Below are positions 48,235-58,862 of a DNA stretch of 64,000 nt, piece after piece (the stretch's first letter is position 1; each line of letters starts with the position of its first letter). Origin of the DNA: Motacilla alba alba (Eukaryota > Chordata > Aves > Passeriformes > Motacillidae); contig NC_052032.1 in NCBI RefSeq assembly GCF_015832195.1, positions 4,780,618 through 4,844,617 of the forward strand, in the 5' to 3' direction. The notes beneath the pieces are model-generated. The model did no database searches and was not told the DNA's origin. It worked only from the letters and a program-made list of their open reading frames with translations. A program made the position numbers and the translations under genes.

Positions 48235-51200
48235 TCCACCTTCCCTTCCTTTGCCTGAGCAGTGTGTGCTTGAGGCCAGGAGTATTTCCAAGCAAGTTTA
48301 TCTTGCCTGGAGCGACAGAGCCCTGATTTCATTGGGGGCCTGAGCTACTGCAGCACAGAAGAAAGAGCTGATTTCCACCTCTGCGTCCCACAAAGTGATT
48401 TGGCAGTAGGATGAAGTTAATGAGCAAGTGACACTCTCTTGCTGTCAATGTCATGGGAGAATGAGGGAGGAGATGTGTCTGCTTACCAGGGATGCCTTTC
48501 TGTTCCTGTGCATCATTTCCAACCCTGTAGTTTTGGAAGTAAAGGAGGAAGAGTGTTGTCTGGAGTCCCAAGGTATCCATCCAGCAGCAGAGGCAGTGGA
48601 CCTCTCTGAGCAGCTTGCACTAGCAATTGGAGCAAGAACAGGCATCAGAGGATGGTGGGGAAGCAGGATTAATAGAACCCAAAGGGAGACAAGCTGCATC
48701 ATTATGTGCTGACGACATGATCAGGGCTTTTCAACAACAGCACAGGTGTGTTCTTGGGGGGCTCTTCCTCTGGCTTGGGCAGCAGCCATCACTCAATCAT
48801 AAAACACTCTCAGGTGTTGACAGGTGGAAAATAGAAATCCTTTAAAGGAATATTGCAAGACAGTTTGAGCACTCTTCGAGGACAGTCACCACAGAGGGAG
48901 GTCATGCTAATTGCTGAAATCAAGGTGATCTGCAGAAACATTGGCAGTCCTGTCCTACAGTCACCTTCAGCACAGCAAGATCCCAAAATCCTGCTCCCAG
49001 AGCATTGGACCATGTGCCAGCTCCTGCAGCCGTCTCTGAAAAGGATGCTTCAAGAGCACAGTGCATTATAAATTGATGCCCACGTGAACATGCATTCCCA
49101 CTACCTGAGGTAATTATAAACCCTCTTCTGTTAAGAATTCCTGGCAAGACTCCTCCGTTTCCTTCCTTAAACCAAGTCCTCTAAGTCAGAGGACTTAGAG
49201 CAGAGAAAAAAAAAGAGATTACACTCAGCCTCATTTCAGCAGCCATTCCTGAATTCACACACTCTGCCCCCTCTAATGCTGTGAGGAAGATGATACACAG
49301 ATCATGTGATCAATGGTAGTGACACATTTTAATAGACGGTGAAATGTGAACAGGAATTGTGCAAAGACAAACCCATGTAATTACAAGGTTAAATATTATG
49401 ATAGCTGAGCCGAAACAACCCTGACAAAACCCAGACTTCTGACTTGCCCACCCGTGACTGAAGCACTTCAGCAGACTGGAACAAGTCTAGGGTTTGGGGT
49501 TTGGTTTTATTTAGGTTTTTTTATCATCTTGGAGCAGTACAATTTCTGAGTACAAGCCAGAGCAGTTGTCTGGAAGAGTGGCCACTCCTTTCCCTCCTTG
49601 GAAGCTAATGGCTCATCTACCAATTCAGCAGGAGTCAGGAGATAGTCATCTCACTGTAATATCTATTGTCTTTCTCCACCAGCACCTCATTGATGGGCAA
49701 TTTTTCTAAACAACAGCAAAATTGCAGTGCCTGCTTCTCTGTCAATAAATTCCATTATTTCACATGGAGCTTGGCTACCATAGCTAGAAAATGCTGAAGT
49801 GATTACATTGAGGAGCTGCAGATCTGTGGCCTGAGCACTCTATAAATCTATGGACAAAGTTTGATAAAGCACATTGATACTTTATCTGACAGGAGCCTGT
49901 CTAGATTTATGGGGCTTAAAGCTGCTTGCACTGTCATCCTTGATTCAATTAATGCAAAAGCAGTTCCCATTTCACAGTTCTTACTTGTTGGGCAAAATGT
50001 GAACTTGACATTCTTCCCCTGCTTTAATGAGTAAAATACAAAGTGATGGAATCAGCCAAAGAATAAAAGCATGGCTCTGGAGTGGGGTAATGCAATGGTG
50101 TGCTCCATGTTAATGTGCTGGATCCATGGAGGATTTGCTCCAGTCTTGGGGTGCCATCAGTTTTTCTCTTAGTCTTTTGTAGTCCCAATAACGAGCAGCA
50201 AAATCAGATTAAATTGGGGCACGTTTACAAAATATTGTACTTTTTTATTTGTTTCCAGCTGGCCAGGACTGAGTTACTGAGAGACAGGGAGAAAGAGCAG
50301 GTTATGCTTTGGGACAGCAGGGATGTGGCTTGTGGGAGAGGGTCTTTCATTACTAGAGAGGGTTGAAATGGGATCTTTAAGATACATGCCATTATTTTGT
50401 GACTCCACAGAAGTCTCTGTCTCCTTCAAACACCTGCAACAAAACACTCCTGGCTTTGTCTTGATTTGCTTTTTTTGTGCAGAAAGTGTCTCTTAAACAC
50501 TTGCTGTTACTATGTCAGGCCCACTTCCACACCCTTTGCTGGTGTGACCACCTGTGAGTGTTTCCTGTGGGATGCAGTCAAAGGAGGGTTGGAGCTGTGT
50601 GTGACACCTGAGCTCTGGAACAAAAAAAGCCCTGCTGATGGTGTGCACTGCAGTTCTGTGTGCAGGGAATGTTCAGCTGTGGAAGAATCCAGGGAAGTGA
50701 TTGAGCTGCCACATCAGGAATATCTGCTGTGATTTCTGCCCAAGAAGAGGGAGTTTCTCCCGGCCATGCCTCGCTGTAGTTTGAGGATTGAAGTGACACT
50801 TGAGGAGTGCCCAGGCTTCACAGTGTCCCCCAGGCAGGGAGGAGCTCACCCCAGAGCATCCTTGCCATCCTGGGGACCTCACCCACTTCCCCTGGCATGG
50901 TGCAACTCCTCTGTGCTCCCTGACAGGAAAGCAATTTACTGCAATTTACTGTAAATCATCATAAAAGCCCTTCTCTTGTGACACACTCAGTCAGAAACCC
51001 TAAAGATGACTGACAGGCTCTTCATAAATATTTATGACCTCTAAAAAAAGATTGAAAGAAAGAAAAGTTTAATTCTTCCCTCAGTAAAGTTTGAGAGTGG
51101 AGACTTCTCTGCAACAGCCAGGTCTGCCCTTGTGCTGGCACAGCAGAAGTGGCCTGACCCTGCCCAGTGGAGCTGCCCTGGCCAGGGTCACCCCAAAAGC

Positions 51201-53180
51201 AGGAGGGTGTAGAGAGCCCAGCCCTGCCAGCTTGGCCCCGGTGACAGAGGGGTGTCCCCATGCCCAGTCCCACTGCTGCTGCAGTCAAGCATCAAATCCA
51301 GAGGAAACCTGGAGAGACTGGAAGTGCAAGAGGCATTTAAAGTCCTAAAAAATTGCCCAAAGTAGGCAAAGCTGCTTTTCTAATGGCCTTAGCACAGGGC
51401 TGCTGCACTTAATAGTTTTTGGTTTTTTTTACCATGAGGAAGCAAATCATGACCTAAACAGGGTCCTTCAAGGCCAGGTCTCCCAAGAGAAATCAGCCCA
51501 CAGGCATGTGAGCCCATTCATTAAAGCATCTGAGGCTGATTTGGATTTTATATCCATGTTATTTTGCTACTTTGACTTCTGCTCTTTCTCAGTTTATAAA
51601 TATTGTGACATTTACTGCTGCTAGTTTGGGAGAATAGGTTAGAACCGACCAAAGTCTCGGTCTTTTTGCTACAGAGTCAAGCCAGGAGAGGAAATTTGAA
51701 TATGGAAAATTAAGCGAATATTCCCCAGATGAAACTGTCTCCCAGTCATAAGTCATGTGATAATAAATTTCAGTTGAGTGACAACAATATTAACAAACTG
51801 AAAAAAAGATTGATGTGCATCACAGGTCCATGAATGCAAAATAAAAGGGAAAGGCTTGCTAGTCTGTGATAGGCAAAGTATAAATATGTATCACTTGGTT
51901 CTAAAGTGAGTTATGATTACATTTTCCTACTTGTACCTGAAATCTGTAGAGGTTATTCATCTTATCCCTGTATCAGCCATGACAGTTATGGCCCTGCGCT
52001 GCATAAGGCACAGATACCTGCTCAGCAGATAAATCAGCAGCCATGAAGGGACCTGTTGTTATCAATTTGATCTCCAAAATAAATATACAAATATGTGTAC
52101 AGCATTGTTGTCACTGAGAACAATTTCCCTCCTTCTCGCCGATACATTTTTAAGAGGTTGTTCCAAGAGCCACTTTCTGACAATGCCAGAGGGAAACAGA
52201 GGGGAGCAATGATCAGGCAGGAGGACTAGATTTATGGACTGTTGTCTATTTTATTTAAAAAGAAAAAAAAAAAAAAAAAAAACAATCTCTTCATTCTAGC
52301 ATCACTTGTCCTCGGAGGGCAGCGCTGGCTGTCTGCAGCGAGCCGGGGAGGGAAGAGGCTGTGGGGAGTTACGGTCAGTGAACATCTGTAAGAGGAAACC
52401 ATTCCTGATGAGGCTGAGAGTGGTATTGCCTCTCCACTGGTGCTAAAGAGCTAAAGGTTTTATGATGCAGCAGAGACTGTAGTTTAATCCTGATTTACCA
52501 CGGCAGTTCAGCCAGGAGGAGAGCTCAGCCAGGACTCGGCCAGGCAGCGCAGGAGCCGCCGGGACCTGCTGGTCACACACCCGGTGGGGAGCTGGGCAGG
52601 GAGAGCCAGGGGAGATTTCTTCCCCTTTACTTGCAAGTCAGATCACAGCGACAGGCACAAGGATATGGGAACACTGGGACTGCGCCACTGCAGCACTGCC
52701 TGCAGCCTCTGAGCAGGGGGACATGGGGTCGCGTTGGGATCTGAGCGCTGGGCAGGAGCCACGCTGTCCCGGAGGGGTCTGTCCTCCCTGGGCACTTTGG
52801 GACAGGCCACTCATCCACATCCATCCAGGCGCCAGTCCTGGGGTTCCCGTGGGTGACAGCCCCTCAGAGCCCCAGCTCCTGTCAGCTGCCCCTCCTTGCA
52901 GAATCACAGCAAGAGGAGATATGGCAGCAGAGACACCAGAGCCTCCCAACATCGGCTGCTGGAATATCCCAGCAAAATGGGAAGGAATTCAAACAACTCC
53001 AGTGCTATGAAAGACATCTGCCTGTGTGCACTGACCTGAGCCGTAGTTTTTGGTCCCACAGTGAGCAATAAAGGCTTGCCCAGCTGGAAATGCTGATGGG
53101 TACTGAAGTTAAGACATTGAATTCATGCTTTGCCTTCCTTGTTACAATCACTTTGTCAGGGACTGAAATGGTTCATGCCT
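48235..53180. other. Unique non-coding DNA with enhancer-like AT-rich blocks
   Basis: No gene or transposon recognised over nearly 5 kb. A perfect 9-bp-stem hairpin lies at 49174-49196. AT-rich blocks at about 49650-50060 and 51530-52260 are dense in ATTGT, TAAT and GATAA-type cores. A run of 20 A lies at 52263-52282, followed by a CpG-enriched block at 52310-52860. Confidence 0.5.
52310..52860. promoter_or_regulatory. CpG-enriched block (weak CpG-island-like)
   Basis: About 20 CpG were counted by eye in 550 bp, 11 of them in 52310-52600, in a window where most 60-base lines have none or one. G+C is visibly higher than in the flanks. By a rough estimate the observed/expected ratio is near 0.4, below the usual island threshold. 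This may be a decayed or weak promoter, or simply GC-rich DNA. Confidence 0.35.
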
Positions 53181-53187
53181 TAAATGT

Positions 53188-54095
53188 TGTTATGAAGGAG
53201 CTCTGCCCATGACAGCAAAAGCTGTATCAAGAAGCTACAACCACAGAAGCCCACTCCTCCTTGAAGAGGCCTGACTGGAACCTTGGACTGTGACTTAAGC
53301 CACGTAGATTAGATAAAGGGGACGCTATTGTTCAGTCATCAGGCTGAGGGAGGACAATGCATCCACAAGAAAGCCAAGCCCAGCAGCTGTGCTGTGAGAA
53401 TCTCTGGCTGGGTTTGAGATGGGGGAGACCACAGCCCACAGAGGGCAGGTTTACACAGACTCCCCCCCACAGCTGAGGGCAGGGGGAGGAGGATTTGGGT
53501 GCATGGTGTAACCTCTGGTCAGAGGCACTGAACACCCATCCTCCCTTACACAAAACAGCCCAGCTGCGGAACCCCCAAACTCCCCAGCAACATCCATGGG
53601 ACATTCACATGGGAGGCAGCTGAGGGAGTGCCATAATCCACAAAAAAACCCCCAAAGTGCTCCCCAGACTCATTCCTGAGGCCTTGCACCATAGGACTGC
53701 ACGTGACACAAAGTGATGCAACACGACCCAGAGCCTGCTGCAAGAGACAGTGTCCAACTGTCCCCCACTAAGGGGGGGCTCCTAGGCATGCCCACCTGGC
53801 CTGAGGGTACATTAATCTGTTGGATTCCATGCTTTTCAGGGGACCCTCACCACCCAGACCAGCTAGAGAGGATCATCAGCCCACCAGTGGCCCCCATGGA
53901 GTGATGGTATTCTCTTTAATCTTTCTCTGTCATTTTCTGTCCACCCCACCTCTTTTCTATTTCTTTCTCCTGCTTTTTCTCTCCCTCTCTCATATTTACT
54001 ATCAAATAAAATCCATACTATTGACTTTGGCACATGGTCTCGTTTACACCTTAATTCAGGCAGAGGCATTGCCAATCAAAAATTGGACTGTAACA
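53188..54095 (+). mobile_element. Solo LTR, family D (ERVL-like)
   Basis: A 908-bp element begins TGTTATGAAGGAG and ends GGACTGTAACA, so its tips (TGTTA and TAACA) are inverted repeats. The flanks aatgt (53183-53187) and gatgt (54096-54100) form a 5-bp target-site duplication with one mismatch, which fits ERVL-type integration. A long pyrimidine-rich tract at about 53905-53998 precedes an AATAAA signal (54005-54010). The wording near the 3' end ('tttggcacatggtctcgttt', 'aattcaggcagaggcatt') is that of common avian ERVL LTRs, from memory. No internal region adjoins it. Minus- and plus-strand frames of 60 to 124 codons inside it are not genes. Confidence 0.88.
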
Positions 54096-54100
54096 GATGT

Positions 54101-57100
54101 GTTACAGGTGAGGGATGGAGCCTCTCCACATTCACCTAAAAATCCCAGCATGATGAAAAGGCAGCGGTGGCTGCACAGCCAGTGCCTTGCCTGAGTTTTC
54201 TACATGATACCAAGCACCCATGAAGATGATGACAGCATGAAAATGTTTCCATCCTTGACAGCTAGATTCTGCCCTTGTACTTAGTTTTTAAGTCTGGGGG
54301 GAAGAACAGTGGTTCTATATAATTTCAATTTCCAGGTAAGGCTGGAATGAAATCTCCTGATGACTCTGCCTCAGTAGCCCAGGGAAAAGATTTCTTCCTG
54401 AATTGTTTTGGGTCTCTAAATACTGTCTCTTCTGGGAAGTCTTTTGTTTCTTAATTGGTACCGTTCATGCGGCTGCATCACAACTGTGCTGAAAGTCCCC
54501 AGCAAGGATAGAGCCCCAGATTTGCCAGGAGATAAAAAAACATTATTTCCAAATAAAGTATTACATGGATAGGCGTTTGATCCTACAAAGCATAACCTCC
54601 AGGCTCCATCCTATCTCACAGAATTAATCACCTCCCCTTCCCTGTCAGGCAGTTGTGTGTAACAAGGCTGTTACTCAGGCACACCGTGACTCTGTGCACA
54701 CCCAGGTTTTAAAGTCTTCTGACCTTTTCTCCTTGGTTTCCTCCAAGATTGTGCCTTCGTTTTAACCAGCTGTACATATTCCTTCAATAACAGCATGGCT
54801 TTGATTTTGATTTCCCCAGGGAAAGCTCAGGCTTCACTCTGGGAAGTCAGAGGTTAATAAAGATGTGTTTGATTTGGAAATGAGAAGGCAGGAGGGAAGT
54901 GCTGGCGAGCCTGAGAGTTGGGGGAAGCAGGAAACTTGATTGTGAAGATGGTGAGGATGTCACCTGCCAGGCACCTGAGATGCTGCACGCTGAGCGTGTT
55001 TCATGACATGCAGGGAGAGGAGATGAATCAGGTTGAGTCTTTTCCCTAAACTATGATACTTTAATGAAAAACAACTTCTGTCCTTCTGGAAGAGCTATTC
55101 CTATTCTTGAACTGTGAAGGAGGAGGAGGGAGCAGGAAAATGCCATCTGAAATTGTTGAGCTAAATTCAGAGACGGCACATTCTGGCCAACAAGGAAGAT
55201 GTAACCGTATATCACAGCATTCTGTTAATGAGGATTCATTTTTAGCCCAGCTCGTCTGTAATGAAAACCCCTAACATTTAATTTCCATAAAGCCAGAATT
55301 AAGGCTGTCTTTAACCTCAGTGTTCTCTACATATTTGATTTTGGCTGTGGTGTAAATCTTCGTGCTCAAATAGCAATGTAGGAGCCTCCTCCCACCATAA
55401 TAAGTGGATAATGCTGACTCATAATTCTCACTGTAATTCCAGACCAAAAATGTGCAGCTCCCATTGTTGGGAATACTGTCACTTAGAAGGTATCACTGCT
55501 TTAGTTAAATATTTGCAAAAAGAGAGGATTTGTTACACACTGAGACTTCTGTGTTTGCAGAAAAGCAGTGGTAAAAGAATATAGGTGGATACACTTGTTT
55601 TGTATACATAAAAATTAGAAAAATTCTATTTTCCCTTGAATTTATTTTCAACTCTATTAGTGTATTATGTTGCCATGGCCATTTGGGCACATATTTTGTG
55701 TTTTCCAGCAGCAAAATATCATTGAAAATTTGGACTTTAAGCATTACAGTGGTCATTTTGCCATTACAGCTAAAGAAATCCACCAACAAACAAGATACGA
55801 AGGACAAATTTCATGTCCCTGTGACACTCAAGCATACTCTAAATCACCACTTTCACCGATGCTGTTCTGCATCAGAGTAAAAACTGCCCGAATTATCACA
55901 AACTGCAGTGGCAGAGGCTGATGTGTACTTTGCTATGAAGGAGTGGAAGGTGAAAAACACCAAATTATTTGCTGTGTCTTCATTTCATCCCCTGCCAAAT
56001 GAAGACACTTCCAGAGGAGGCTGGTGGGGGTTTCTTCCTGAATGTCTGGAAGAGCTCAGAGGAGGTGGAAAATGCAAAGGAATCATAAAGTATCCTTTCA
56101 GTAAGGCTTCCTGGAGAAATTAAGAATCTTAATGTTGATTAGAGCTGTGTGAATAATTCATAATGGATCGCTCATTAAAAGAATGCTGCTCCTTCTTTCT
56201 GTTTGCAAATTGTCCATAAGCAGATTTCTCCGGATTGTGCTTTCTATTCAAACCTATTTGCTAAATTATTTTCGGGGAGTATTTGCTCAGTGAGCTGGGC
56301 ATATCGAATGGTGAGAATTCACCATGATCACCTCAGTTTTCACTGGATATATTGATCACCTGGAGGGTTTCTGCTGCTGGCTGGATGTGTTAACATTTGG
56401 AAGACGGACTCCAGCACGAACACTGGATTAGAGCTCCTTGTGCTCCCCCATCTGTATGTCACATCCACCCACTGTCTCTCTGTTCAGGACTTGCCTTTGC
56501 ATAGAATTATTCAGAAATGTTTAAATCAGAATAATTATTCCTGAACAGCTCTCTCCGTGAGCACTTATCCTATAATAAGAGTGCTGTGTACCAGTTTAGT
56601 TTAATCTGCTTGAAAGTGAGCTAAACTAAACAGGAATAAGGCATGCCAACTGCAAAAGAAAAGATGCCACAGAATTGAAATTCACAGCCCATCTCTTTCT
56701 TTTTAACACAAAATCCTTTTTCTGGGTCAAAGAGGGGCTGAGGCAGTAGTGGGAGCACTCAGTAAATACCCTGCTCAAAGCCCCCACTGTTAGGGAGGAG
56801 ATGCTCAAAGAGACTTTGAGTATGACCCCAAACAGCTGGTCTTTGGTAATCCAAATGATTTCCCATGTGTACACAAACCCTTTGGCTCCAGCACTCCCTG
56901 CCTCGGGGGTGTGCAGCTCCCAGCACAGCAGCCCCCAGTCCCCCGGGCACCCAGGGGTTAATGAGCCAGGGAGCCCCGCAGAGCAGGGGCAGGCTTAGGA
57001 TCAGCAACCAGACCCAAACCCCCACCTTCATCCTCTGAATAAAATTATTCCTGGGTGGAAGAAAAAGAAAGAAACAGAAAGACTATCAAAAGCTTGGTGG

Positions 57101-58411
57101 GTAAATATTCCTTCTGCACTACAAACCGTTGCTTACAGCTAGTATTTTTTGGGTAATGATCTGCTTTTAGATTTTCTCTGAGATGTATATTCCATCTCTC
57201 TGGCACTGTCTCAGCCTTATCTCTGCTCATTTTTTTTTTCGCTTTCTTAAATCTCTTTCTTTACCTTTAAAACGCTCTTTCCCCAAGCAGTTACAGATGT
57301 ATTATTGCTGGTTTTGCTCTCAACATGCAGCTGAGCAGCTCGGGAGGCAGAGGGAGGATGCTCGTGGCAAACTCCACATCCTGGATGCAGCTGAAGGAGC
57401 TGCTGCAGCTGAGCTGACCCTCTACCTCGAGCACCACCAAGTGCAGTGGTGCTGCACCTGCCCGAGGGGGAGGTGAAACCAGAGCAGAAGCTTGCAGCAG
57501 GACACCACTTTATACAGAATACCAAAATAAATAAAAAAATAAAAAAGTAGGAAATTTACCCAAAAAAATCCTTAAAGTCAGAGGCAGGGATTTTATTTTC
57601 TCAGAGCCACCAGGAAGGCTCCCTTTGCAACCACAGGTAGGATTTTCACCAGTGCTCCAAGCAGTCACGTTTCAGAGCAGGGTCTCACTTTCACAGGGGC
57701 ACTTCTTGCCAAACTTCAGCTGCTGAAGTTTGGTACCTGCCTTGACTTGGTGATCTCAAGTTCATACATGCCCAAAGGAGGGTGAGAGTCATTCTCAGCT
57801 GGACACTTCAGCTAGGAGAGATTGTTTGGGCTCTGCTGAAACAACAAATCTGAATTAGGTTCCCTGGTGAGGCCAGCAGGAAAGTGGGTTGCAGCAGTCT
57901 TTACTGGGGTGAGAATCACAAAGACCTAGGGGGTTGCAGGAGTTAAAATAAAAGATGTTCTTAGAGATAAATTACATTTGAGCTACCAAACCTGAGTAAG
58001 AAACTGCCAAGATACTTGGGGACATTGGCAAATGGAGAGTTTGCCTGTCAGTGTGTGACTGGGCAGAGGTGCTGAGTGACAAACAGGCCGGGCTGCTGGG
58101 ACTGACAGCTGGGCTCCCCTCTGCCAGCAGTCCCTTCCCATCCCACCACTGGCACCTCCAGCCTGGCCCCACTCCATCCCCTGCCATCCTCCAGTCATTC
58201 CTTGGACAGCTTTGGCAGGACCTCCCCCGGCCTTGGCCGACAGCTTTTGGGTTAACAAGAGTTTAATTCAAAGTTGTTGGCATGCCCCAGTGCCCTGATC
58301 CTGTGCCTCAGTTTCCCTTTGTTCCCATTCCTCCCATTCCTTCCAGGTGCTGCTCCCTTTCCCCTCGGAGCAGCAGGCACTGACACCACATTGCAAACCT
58401 GCTGGAGCACC
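54101..58411. other. Unique non-coding DNA
   Basis: No gene or transposon recognised. Points of interest are AT-rich blocks at about 55190-55480 and 56110-56350, an AT low-complexity stretch near 57521-57548, and a perfect 11-bp inverted repeat at 57709-57733. Confidence 0.5.
57709..57733. repeat. Perfect 11-bp inverted repeat, 3-nt spacer
   Basis: CCAAACTTCAG (57709-57719) is followed by CTG and then the exact complement CTGAAGTTTGG (57723-57733). One G-T wobble and one further pair could extend the stem. The stem is too short to be an ordinary pre-miRNA. Confidence 0.9.
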
Positions 58412-58415
58412 AGGG

Positions 58416-58858
58416 TGGTGCCTTTTTGGGACTAATGAAAAACAGGGGCCAGACAAAATTAAGGGAATAAAAAGCAGTTATGCTTATTAAGGCCCTTCAG
58501 GAACATTTTGGGCAGATGAAGCCCCCCAGGGGCTACACCCAAAAATGGACCACGGGTCACAGGTTTTCACACTTTTATAAGTTTGGTCCATTTGCATATT
58601 GGGGGTTAATTAAATCCAGCTTCAGGTAATGAAGTCATTCACCCCAAGTTTGCTCCCCCCACTCACTTTTGTTTCCATCTCTGGGGTCTGAGGCAGTGAG
58701 GTGTCCTTGACTGCCAGGTCTGGAGAGGAATTGTTGTGTCTGCCCAAAATGGGAAAGCAGCAGCTCACACTGTGTGTGGAGTTTGGAGTTACACACTAAA
58801 GAATTGCAGGAGCAATCAAATATATGAAAAAACATAAAACTAAAATCCTAAGGCATCA
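58416..58858 (-). mobile_element. Solo LTR, family C, copy 2 (endogenous retrovirus)
   Basis: A 443-bp element on the minus strand. Its plus-strand ends are TGGTGCC and GGCATCA, flanked by a perfect 4-bp duplication, aggg (58412-58415 and 58859-58862). It aligns along its full length with the copy at 42040-42484. The main difference is a rearranged stretch of about 20 bp just after the octamer region. The position of the AATAAA signal in copy 1 reads AATAAG here on the minus strand. Confidence 0.87.
58573..58597 (-). promoter_or_regulatory. Octamer plus TATA box in LTR family C, copy 2
   Basis: On the minus strand, ATGCAAAT (58590-58597) and TATAAAA (58573-58579) have the same spacing and the same intervening bases as in copy 1. 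Confidence 0.6.
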
Positions 58859-58862
58859 AGGG

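Noticed and set aside
48627..48845. Peptide CADDM in a plus-strand frame, resembling a reverse transcriptase active site
   Set aside because: An isolated four-residue match with no neighbouring reverse transcriptase motifs.
55667..55921. Open frame preceded by a splice-acceptor-like TTTTCCAG
   Set aside because: No recognisable peptide, no clear donor, and the acceptor-like motif is common in T-rich DNA.
57709..57733. Possible pre-miRNA hairpin
   Set aside because: The stem is only 11 to 13 bp, well short of the roughly 30-bp stem of a miRNA precursor.
42040..58858. The two family C LTRs as the ends of one 16.8-kb provirus
   Set aside because: The interior is unique DNA with an unrelated ERVL-like LTR and no gag, pol or env. 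Each copy has its own flanking 4-bp duplication, so they are separate insertions.
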